A DNA stretch of 64,000 bases from Lolium rigidum (taxonomy: Eukaryota; Streptophyta; Magnoliopsida; Poales; Poaceae), in the NCBI RefSeq assembly GCF_022539505.1, contig NW_025900026.1, positions 62,001 to 126,000 of the forward strand, read 5' to 3'. Position 1 is the stretch's first letter, and the number at the start of each line of letters is the position of its first letter. The position numbers and the translations under genes are program-made. Of the stretch, positions 56,295 to 64,000 are shown in pieces. Below the pieces are notes generated by a model. The model searched no databases. It was not told the origin of the DNA and worked only from the letters and a program-made list of their open reading frames with translations.

Positions 56295-57940
56295 ATGGCT
56301 CCTCACTCTGCCATTCATAGCTGTCTGGTTTTGTGCCTGCTTCTTGTTGCTCCTCAACTTGGCAGCTCTTACAAAACTACTAGCTACTACACCCATGGTG
56401 GAAGCAGGCATGTGGTTCTTCGTTCATCTCAGCAGGATGACTCGAGGGCTCCATCGACATGCTCTCCCGTAGAATCTGGTGAAGTATCCTTGCATCAATC
56501 TTTGCATATCTGAACCCCATCTCGATCGCTCATGCATATTTACTGCTCTCTCATTTCCATAGTTTTCGTTCTGATTGTAGTTTGAATTTAAACTAAAACC
56601 ACGACAAGAATTATCAAACAGAGGGAGTAACTAACTTCATATGATATATAATGTGCTTGCCAAATCAATTCGTTTACATAAATATGTTGATAAATTGCCT
56701 ACGTTTTTCAGGAGATGGCGCGCTATCTGTAACGCACCGACTGAGTCCCTGCTCAGGCGCTGATGCGGACCAAAGCATGCCCACGATCAGCGACACCTTC
56801 AACAGGGACGCGCTCCGTCTACGTGCTCTCTCTGGTTCTTGGTCTAATAAGCACTCTGATCTGACGATCCCCTCGACCGGCACTCCCCTTGTGGCATTGC
56901 CGGGTGGATCCGAGTACCATGTCACCGTCGGCTATGGCACTCCCGTGCAGAAACTCACGGTGGGGTTCGACACGGCCACTGCAGGAGCCACATTTCTCCA
57001 GTGCAAGCCGTGCGCCGCCGGAGCCCCATGCGGAAAGGCCTTCGACCCGTCCAGATCGTCTTCCCTCGCACAGATCCCATGCAGCTCTCACGACTGCCCG
57101 TTCAAAGCATGCTCCGGCCCAACCTGCACGATCGCCGTGACAAAGAAGGGCGCCGTCTTGGTGAACGCCACCTTCGTCACGGACACGCTCACGGTGGCGC
57201 CATCGATTCCGGTGAACGACATCAGGGTCGCCTGCCTCGAGATGGGCGCTAGAACGACCGACAGCTCGTCCGGGGTGATTGACCTCAGCCGGGAGAGCCA
57301 CTCTTTGGCATCACGCGTCGTTCTGTCACCGGAGACGGTCGCCTTCTCCTACTGCCTGCCGTGGGACCCTGCCACCCAGGGCTTCCTCACCTTCGGCGCC
57401 GTCCGCCCAGAGCGCGCCGGCCGCGGCGTGACCTACGCCAAGCTACAGAGAAACGCTGGCCGTCCGAACCTGTACTTCGTCAAGCTCGTCGGCTTAAGCA
57501 TCGGTGGCATCGACCTGCCAGTTCCCGCCGCCGCGATCGCCGCCGACGCGCTGGTCGAGGTGCACACCACCTTCACCTACCTGAAGCCGGACGTGTACGC
57601 AGTTCTTCGAAGCAATTTCAGGTGGTGGATGAAGGAGTATGTCGTGGCGCCATCGTCCGGCGAGCTCGACACCTGCTACGACTTCACGCACCTCAACGCC
57701 ATCGAGGTGCCGATCATCACGCTCAGGTTCGAGGGCGGGGCGAGCCTGGAGCTCGGCATCGAGCAGATGATGTACTTCAAGGACCGCCGCAACATCTTCT
57801 CCGTGGCGTGCCTCGCTTTCGCTCCGGCGCCGGCCTACGCACCGGCTGCTGCGGTTATTGGGTCACTGGCGCAGTCGGAGACGGAGGTGGTCTATGACGT
57901 GCTGGGAGGCAAGCTTGGGCTCGTCCCAAATCGCTGCTGA
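56295..57940 (+). CDS. Secreted aspartyl-protease-like (A1 family) protein, catalytic motifs lost
   Basis: Exons 56295-56478 and 56712-57940 (donor TCTG|GTGAAG, acceptor TTTCAG|GAG, phase 1) give 470 residues. A signal peptide (MAPHSAIHSCLVLCLLLVAP) is followed by a propeptide-like segment and the two-lobed A1 fold: YHVTVGYGTPVQKLTVGFDT (about 130-150), a Cys-rich nepenthesin-like insert, SYCLPW, YFVKLVGLSIGG, LDTCYDF and a C-terminal VYDVLGGKLGLVPNRC. The first active-site DTGS reads DTAT (about 147), and the second D-S/T-G region reads VEVHTTFTYL (about 343) with no Asp. It should therefore be proteolytically inactive and may act as an inhibitor or binding protein, as some grass A1-like proteins do. 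The start fits the upstream TATA box. Confidence 0.9.
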
Positions 57941-58084
57941 TCCATCCAACGGATCAAGCACCACTGCATGCATGCCTCTTCAAAATGGGTTACTAATAAG
58001 ATTCACAGTGGCCGTGTACAACTGTGAGATGGACCAGCACATTTTTAGACTGGCTTGATGTACTCTACTTTGGACTTTTACAAG

Positions 58085-58090
58085 AATAAA
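58085..58090 (+). terminator. Poly(A) signal AATAAA of the aspartyl-protease-like gene
   Basis: AATAAA lies 145 bp past the stop codon. The MULE target duplication begins nine bases further on, so the MULE sits at the gene's probable cleavage region. Confidence 0.6.
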
Positions 58091-59011
58091 GTTTTATGTT
58101 TTGGAAAGGAAAATGCTTTATATCCTCCGGAGGCTTCACCGCTCGCGACCTCCGGGTCGAGCGTGCGACACACGTCCGCGCAAGAAAAGGAAAAACGCAT
58201 GGGCGGTAGGGCCCACCCATGTTGTCTTCTCTTTCCTATCTTCTCCGTGAAATACTCTCATCCATTCCCTTCCCCTTCGTTAGAGCATCTCCACTCGTCC
58301 CCCCGAGGAGGCCCCCGGCGAGCGTTTTTTCCATCCGGACGGCGAAATTCGGCCCAGTCGCGCCCCCGGTTCCTCGTTTTCGTCCGGATTTGGGACTAAA
58401 TTCATCCGGCGATCCCACGCCACCCCCGGCCCCCCGGGAGCTCTCGGGGACTCCGGACGAGTGAAAAGCGGGAAGGGCCCGATCTGTCGGTGACTCGACG
58501 CACGAACCCCACCGCCACGTCGCTCAAAATCTCCCCCACCCCTCGTATCTCTCTCGCCGCCGGCACCACCCCGCCGGCTTGTTGCCCGGATTGCGCCGCC
58601 ACTCCTTCCCCACCTGCCTATATTCCGCCGTGTTTGGACGACGGCCTATCCGTCGCTCTTTCGCCGGCCTGTTTTCCGGCCTCGCTTGCTCGTCGTCGCT
58701 CGCGGCTCGGGTTGTCTCGACCACGCCCATCGGGTGTTCGTCCATTTGCCTCGCCGGCCATGGACTCGGACGAAGAGGAGGAGCAGATGTTCGTCGAGCT
58801 TATGCAAGAAGAGATGGCAGCAGCCGCCCAAGACGACGAGCACATGATGATCCTTGGTTGCTTGGCAAGCATGTACGCCGGACTGGCAACTCGTCGGCGT
58901 GGTGGGTCGGCACGAGGTCGCCGGAAGTGCAAGCCGAGACAGCGAATGGAGGGCTACTGCATGTTGTACGCCGACTACTTCGCCGACAATCCATTGGAGG
59001 GCCCCAATTAC

Positions 59012-59691
59012 CATTGATAAGTTGATACCTTGTCGCAGATTGGAGGGATCGACGTATGGATTTCCCAGATCGTCGAAAGCCTCAGATGTTTCCTCTTGAT
59101 CCTCAATGGCATAAATCTGATGATATTTTGTACTCAGATCTATGTTGGGTTTGGTGACATCATCGTCGAGATTGATGAAGACCTTGCCCATCGTGATAGA
59201 TTTGTCGATGAAGTCGTAATCGTCGTCATCGCTTGAGCCATCGCTTATATATGAGTCCGCGGATGACTCAAACGACATGTCGCCGAAGATCTTGGCGAGT
59301 TTATCTCTTGCTCGGTGCCGACGTAGCGTGTTGCCGAAGTTTCTTCTTCTCCCGACTCGGTTGACGATGTATAGCTTGAAAAATCGGAATCGACCGCCGA
59401 CGATCCCGACGAGATCGGAATTTCGACACGATACGATCCTTCCTTCTCGATGCGAAAGTGAAACCTTCCGAACGTCATCTCCATGGGCTCCGCCAGATAC
59501 GCATATGCATCCAAACGGGAGGGTGGGTGAGGAACAAAATCGACAGGACCAGTAGCGATCTGTTTACCTCGATCCATTGCGTTGCTTGCGGTTGACGATG
59601 TCGAAGATCTTGAGCGTGCCATCGAGATCAGATCCTTACGCCTCTAATTTCCACAGACGGCGCCAATTGACAAGGTATCAACTTATCAATG
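59012..59691. repeat. 23-bp perfect inverted repeat bracketing the gag fragment
   Basis: 59012-59034 and 59669-59691 are exact reverse complements (core TTGATAAGTTGATACCTTGTC-like, 23 bp). The right copy is the end of the LTR; the left copy is the outer edge of the fragment. Confidence 0.9.
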
Positions 59692-60052
59692 CCTATGTAT
59701 TGTAGGCTAGGGTTTAGTTGGAAGTAGAGGGCAAGTAAATCTCGAAGGTTTCAGCCGAAAAGTACTCGACGATTATGAAAACTAGGGTTTGCAGACAATG
59801 ATTCGATGATCTCTTCGTCCCTCGACTCCCCCTTTATATAGGAGGTGGAGGCGAGGGTTTCGTTTCGTACAAGTTACAGAGTCCGGGACGGTTTCTAACT
59901 CATCCCGCCAGATTACAAATAGCACTTCTTATTACAACTCTAACTTTCCTTAATATATCTTGGGCTCCCGAATCTTCTTATTCTTCGGATAATGGGCCTT
60001 CAGTAAATCCTGGGTACTATCTTCGGCAGGCCCATTTGGGATGCCTATGTCA
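59015..60052 (-). mobile_element. Gypsy fragment: LTR plus start of gag, inside Harbinger 2
   Basis: On the minus strand it has a 385-bp LTR (60052-59668), a primer-binding region (ATTGGCGCCGTCTGTGGAAA, 59650-59669) and the first part of gag down to about 59035. It then stops at 59015 with sequence that is an inverted copy of the LTR end. No 3' LTR and no convincing 5-bp duplication were found. The flanking transposase codons (GPNYH / PRRFRM) would join cleanly without it. Confidence 0.75.
59035..59622 (-). pseudogene. 5' part of a gypsy gag gene
   Basis: The minus-strand ATG at 59622 opens MARSRSSTSSTASNAMDRGK and runs to about 59250. A frame change moves it into a frame with MSFESSADSYISDGSSDDDDYDF and GNPYVDPSNLRQG, ending at about 59035. 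Ser/Asp-rich N-terminus of a gag-like protein; the capsid domain is missing. Confidence 0.55.
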
Positions 60053-61799
60053 CCCGCGTCGTTTCAGGATGAGCAGAAAGCTATTTCTGCAAATTGTGTA
60101 TGCCATCCGCCACTTTGATCCCTACTTCAGATGCAAGGCGGATTGCACTGGTTTGGTTGGATTTTCGTCACCGCAGAAGTGCACGAGTGGCTATGAGGAT
60201 GCTGGCGTATGGAGCTCCCGGTGATACCGCAGATGACTATCTTCGGATGGCGGAGTCCACCGCCCTTGATTGTTTCTACCGGTTCCGCAGGGCCGTCATA
60301 GCGGTGTTCGGGGACTATTACTTGAGATCACCCACTGTCGAAGACACTCAGAGGATACTTGCAACAAATGAAGCTAGAGGTTTTCCGGGGATGCTTGGAA
60401 GCATTGACTCGCATGCATTGGTAATGGAAGAACTGTCCGTTTGCGTGGCGGGGAATGTACAAGGGTCACAAAAAAGGCTGCACTGTGATACTTGAAGCGA
60501 TGGCTACCCATGATCTTTGGATTTGGCACACTTTCTTTGGTATGCCTGGATCCAACAATGACATCAACGTCCTAAACTGCTCCCCGGTCTTTTCCAAGCT
60601 TGTTGAGGGTCATGCTCCCCGGTGGACTATGTGATCAATGGTCGGCACTACAACAAAGGATACTACCTTGCAGACGGTATCTATCCAAAGTGGGCAACAT
60701 TTGTGAAGACGATCTCCAACCCTAGCACCCCCAAACTTTGCGAGTTTGTCAAGAAACAAGAAGCTTGCCGAAAAGACGTCGAGCGAGCATTTGGTGTCCT
60801 CCAGCAGAGATTTGCTCGTCGTCCGGTTCCCCGCTATGACTTGGTCCAAAGATCAGATGTGGGAGGTGATGAACTGCTGTGTGTGCCTACACAACATGAT
60901 TATTGAAGATGAGCGAAAGCATCCGGTTCCTCTGGCTGAGCAAGAAGCACCATATGAGAGAGAGGGTCCTCTTGCAGAGCCTAATCACCAGGTGCCTCCA
61001 TCATGGGCCGCCTTCATTGCTATGCGCCAGGAGATTCGAGACTCTACAATGCACCAGCTGCTGCAAGATGATCTGGTGGAGTACATATGGAGGCTCCGAG
61101 GCAACGCCAACGCCGACGCCAACTAGTCTGTCTTAATTTGTTTGAAAAATTGTGAAATTTGTGTGCTTCATTTGTTTCAGCACTTGTTAAACATTGTACT
61201 GTTATCGCCGAATTTGTTTCAGCAATTTTCGTCCTCTTGTTTGCCGAACTTGTTAAATTTTATGTTGAATTTGTTTGAAATATGTCAAATGGTCGAGGTT
61301 GGGGGTTTCCTGCCGGGGGGACGGCTGGAACTTCGGCGCTCCCCACGCCAAATCTTCATCCAATCCGGACGAAAATTTCGCCGGATTTGGGCGTGGGGAG
61401 CGCCAACGAGTGGGGATGCTCTTAGTTTCTTCTCACGAGCACCACATCTCGCTTCTTCTTCTCGGGCAACGCCGGTGCGCCACCGAACTACCCTGTCTCT
61501 CCTGCGGCCGGCGCCACCACGCCTTTTTCCGCCTCATGATGAGCTCAGCCACGCCTCTCCTTCTGCTGCGTCGAGCTCGGCGTCGACCTCCTCCGTGCGG
61601 ACTCCTCTCTCGCCACTGCTGCTCCGACCCCGGCACAAGCCCGTCGTCTCTTTGCTCGGTCCGCAGCTGTTGCGCTGCTCATAGCTGCAAGCGACAGGAG
61701 GCGCAGCTGCAAGGGAGAGTCGGCGCTGCTGCGAACAGCAGGCGGCGACATGGCGAAGGAACTCGGCCCGGCGGCGCTGCAAGGCCATGCAGTGGTTGC

Positions 61800-62105
61800 C
61801 GCGGCTACAAAGGCTACCCGCCGGTGCTGCAAAGGCTGCCCATCGGAGCTTCAAATGAAGGACGGCAGTGCTGCAAAGGCTGCTCACTGGAGCTGCGAAC
61901 GAAGAACGACGGTGCTGCAAAGATTGCTCGCCGGAGCTGCAAACGCTTCTCGCCGGAGCTGCAAATGAAGGAAGGCCATGCTACAAAAGCTGCTCGCCAA
62001 AGCTGCAAACAAACGACGGCAGTGCTGCAAAGGCTTCCCTCTAGAGCTTCAAAGGCTGGTCGGGGCTGCTGCAAAAGTGCAAAGCCCGATCTTTTGCCTG
62101 CTGCA
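61800..62105 (+). repeat. Minisatellite of about 44-bp units in the MULE
   Basis: At least six degenerate copies of TGCTGCAAAGGCTGCTCGCC-GGAGCTGCAAAC(G)AA-GAACGACGG follow one another. Both strands stay open over long distances because of the repeat, which gives false ORFs (61275-62114 on plus, 62152-61814 on minus). Looser related units (TGCTGCAAGGG-GCGCCGCCGCGG) continue to about 62390. Confidence 0.85.
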
Positions 62106-62614
62106 AGGGGGTGAGCTTCTCCGGCGACGACAAGGAGGCCGGGATGTTGCACATGCTACGGGGGTTGTCTTCTCCGGCGACAAAGACGAATGCTGCCGGG
62201 GCTCCGCCGCAGGGGATAGTTGTCTTTGGCGCCACCGGTGGCTGTTGCAAGGAGCGCCGCCGCGGGCGAATTTTCCGATGCTGGCGACTGCTACAAGGGG
62301 CGCCGCCGCGGGAAAAAATGTCCGGCGCCGGCGGCTGCTGCAAGGGTGCCTCCATGGGGGGGCTTCTCCGACGACGGCGACTGCTGAGGGGTACCCTGCG
62401 GATGGCGGTCATCTTCTTCCGCGTCTTTTTTTGTTCGAGTGTGTCCAGTTTCATGGAATCCACGGGGAAGAGAACGTGAGTGGTGTTTAGGATGGACACG
62501 TGTCGACCTGGGGAGTAGGAGGTTCGGTTGTTTCCAGCCTCCGGAGGATTATCAGCACTATCCTTTTGGAAAGGTTATGGAATAAGAAAAACAGTATAAG
62601 AAAATCTATGATTG

Positions 62615-62702
62615 CTAAGGTGGTTCGTTTTTCCTTTTGATTCTTGGATAATCTTTGTTTGCTAAGGTGGTCCTTTTCCCTTTTGATTCTTGGATATCCC
62701 TA
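62615..62702 (+). repeat. Two-copy direct repeat of about 45 bp
   Basis: GCTAAGGTGGTTCGTTTTTC...TTTTGATTCTTGGATA at 62615-62653 recurs as GCTAAGGTGGTCCTTTTCCC...TTTTGATTCTTGGATA at 62659-62697. Confidence 0.8.
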
Positions 62703-62744
62703 TATATCCACTAACGAAGGCTTTTAAACAAAGAATGAAATCCG

Positions 62745-64000
62745 GTTGTGAACCACCTTGAACGAAAGTTGGGTTGTTGGCAAAGCGAGTATCTCTCATA
62801 TGAAGGTAGACTCATGTTTATAAATTCCGTTCTAATTAGCCCACCGATGTTCATTGCTATTCTTCTAGTAATACGCAAAGAGGTACATACAAATATTAGA
62901 CTATTAAAGATCAGTTTTTTTTTTTGGAAAGTTGACCAGCTAAAGCGTAAGAAATGGATATAATTTGCCAATCTAAAGATCTAGGAGGTCCAGGGTGGAA
63001 AGTATAGATATCAAAAATAGATGCTCGTTGAGCAAATATCTGTTTAAACTCTTAAATGAGAAGGGGGTGTAGAAGGAATTGTTGCACAATAAAATACCCC
63101 TAGAATAAAACACTTTCATAACTGACAGCTAAACACACTGACTCACTTTTTCGGAAAGGGCTCATGGGAGTGAATTATATATACTTTTTTGTCTAGGGGC
63201 TCTTTTAAGATAGGTAATGGGCAGAAAATGAGTTTTTGGGAATATGTATGGTTATATGAGCAACCAATAGCACAACAATATTTGTCTCTCTATGATATTG
63301 TGTGTTGAAGAAAGGTTTTGGTGGCTAGTGTGTTAAACATGGCTCCTCTAAATATCAAATTTCGAAGTACATTATCTGCTAGTAAGTGGGAGGCTTGGTT
63401 TCATTTACTACGCCGCCTCATCTCGGTTAACCTGGCAGAGAATCCGGATTTTTTTTTTTTGGAAATTGACTACCTCTGGCAATTTCTTTGTTAAGTCTAT
63501 GTATGCAGATTTAATGGATGGGCATACGGTATTTTTTTGTAAATATATTCGAAAAATTATGGTACCACTAAATATTAAGTCTTTATGTGGTTTATTTATA
63601 AAAATATGATCCCCACTAAAGACAACCTCACTAAAATAAATTAAAATGGTTTTAAGAAATGTGCATTCCATGATGCCCACAAATGCATCAACCATTTACT
63701 TTTTGATTGTCCCTAGCTTCATTCCGCTTATTTTGGAAACTATTTAATATGCTTCTAATGTGCCCCCACCAGCTAATGTTAAAAATATGTTTGAAATAGG
63801 CTATGTGGTAGAGAAATCACCTAAAGAAGAAACCCGGATAGGTATTTGTGCTTTGATCGGGACTGTTTAGAATTGCCACAGTGAAATTAGGTTTAGCAAG
63901 ATCACGAATGCTTACTTTTTAAAGCTATATGTACTGTTAGGTTTTACATCCACGAGTGGTTTTATCTTGTGCTAGAGGCGAAGCAGGCGCATGTGAATTT
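62745..64000 (+). mobile_element. LINE fragment, RT C-terminal region onward (runs off the window)
   Basis: Degenerate plus-strand frames give the post-RT region of plant LINEs: RKLGCWQSEYLSYEGRLMFINSVLISPPMF (62765-62855), a FFFWKVDQLKRKKW stretch (62915-62960), EGV.KELLHNK (63060-63090), FFVKSMYADLMDGHTVFF (63490-63540), IRKIMVPLNIKS, and a zf-RVT-like stretch around 63640-63720. It has the same domain order as the LINE tail at 20005-21032 but extends further 5'. Many stops; inactive. Confidence 0.75.

Larger units (their letters stand above)
58760..61126 (+). pseudogene. Harbinger 2 transposase, interrupted by a gypsy fragment and frameshifted
   Basis: The ATG at 58760 starts an acidic N-terminus (MDSDEEEEQMFVELMQEEM) and the YCMLYADYFADNPLEGPNYH segment, then a gypsy fragment intervenes (59015-60052). 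The gene resumes with PRRFRMSRKLFLQIVYAIRHFDPYF (60055-60130). The DDE region is spread over frames: GSID (about 60398), GMPGSNNDINVL (about 60540), YYLADGIYPKWATFVK (about 60660) and DVERAFGVLQQRF (about 60777). It ends at 61126 after RLRGNANADAN. After GSID the text reads GACTCGCATGC where Harbinger 1 has GATTGCATGC, an apparent CTG-to-CTCG change that breaks the expected CMHW motif. HARBI1-type nuclease; inactive as written. Confidence 0.88.
58283..61421 (+). mobile_element. PIF/Harbinger element 2, TSD TTA, nested in the MULE
   Basis: Ends GAGCATCTCCACTCGTCCCC (58283) and inverse GAGCATCCCCACTCGTTGGC (61421) are imperfect inverses. TTA lies on both sides (58280-58282 and 61422-61424). It carries a broken transposase and a 1.04-kb gypsy fragment. 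The TIR resembles that of Harbinger 3 (GAGCATCTCCA), so the two are related families. Confidence 0.9.
58108..62563. mobile_element. Mutator-like element (MULE), TSD TTTTGGAAA
   Basis: The 9-bp direct repeat TTTTGGAAA (58099-58107 and 62564-62572) flanks ends that are imperfect inverses: GGAAAATGCT...ATCCTCCGGAGGCT on the left and inverse GGATAGTGCT...ATCCTCCGGAGGCT on the right, 22 of 28 identical, with weaker pairing further in (GACACACGTCC against GACACGTGTCC). A 9-bp duplication and long TIRs are MULE hallmarks. Without nested Harbinger 2 it is about 1.3 kb, with no MURA-type transposase. Its own interior (61425-62500) is GC-rich and holds a minisatellite. Confidence 0.85.

Noticed and set aside
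61275..62114. 279-codon plus-strand open frame at the Harbinger/MULE border
   Set aside because: It starts in Harbinger 2 and runs through the minisatellite; openness follows from the repeat unit, not from a protein family.
1..64000. CRISPR array, tRNA or rRNA genes
   Set aside because: No regularly spaced short direct repeats with unique spacers, and no recognisable tRNA or rRNA sequence; the tandem repeats found are minisatellite-like or two-copy duplications.

Overview
The window is plant nuclear DNA, most likely from a large-genome pooid grass (Triticeae-like). It is dominated by nested transposable elements around a few host genes with spliced, GC-rich coding sequence. Many hallmarks fit this: gypsy LTRs starting TGATACGTCTCC, PIF/Harbinger, MULE, hAT, Stowaway, Tourist and Helitron insertions, LINE 3' fragments, and solo LTRs with intact target-site duplications (TSDs). 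There is no prokaryotic, organellar or CRISPR-like content.

Layout. Positions 1-3368 are the 5' end of a minus-strand gypsy element (LTR plus gag), inserted in the first unit of a tandem Ty1-copia structure (3369-12207) in which two internal regions share one LTR. A MITE and a solo LTR with perfect TSDs follow (12349-14368), then gene-poor DNA. A second solo LTR (16981-18693) carries a nested hAT MITE. A LINE tail (20005-21032) abuts a PIF/Harbinger element (21040-29902), which is split by a full-length non-autonomous gypsy element (22376-29179).

Host genes. There are four: a two-exon LRR receptor-like pseudokinase (30372-32541, +), a nine-exon GDP-fucose O-fucosyltransferase family protein (41185-44031, -), a ten-exon organellar, probably mitochondrial, ribosomal protein L1 (48402-54449, +), and a two-exon secreted aspartyl-protease-like protein without recognisable catalytic aspartate motifs (56295-57940, +). 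All four assemble into uninterrupted reading frames with canonical GT-AG introns. They look functionally unrelated to one another. Between them lie a Tourist MITE, a Stowaway MITE split by a Helitron, a third Harbinger derivative, an hAT element and nested Stowaway MITEs in an intron. Just past the aspartyl-protease poly(A) signal is a three-deep nest: a gypsy fragment inside a Harbinger inside a Mutator-like element (58108-62563). The window ends in a LINE fragment.

The most striking signal is not a gene. Wherever two copies of an element can be compared (LTR pair 22376/27450, copia units 1 and 2, Harbinger transposases), a large share of differences fall on CTG/CAG trinucleotides and take the odd forms CTG to CCG, TCG or CTCG, and CAG to CG, CAAG or CAGAG. 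Host-gene exons show no sign of this. The pattern fits base-calling errors at CHG-methylated cytosines in silenced repeats better than biological mutation. It would create false frameshifts and inflate LTR-based ages. I found no convincing new multi-gene system. The other leads are a perfect 38-bp hairpin inside the Helitron, two minimal retroposon-like inserts of the same sequence with their own TSDs, and an unrecognised protein-coding remnant in the non-autonomous gypsy element.
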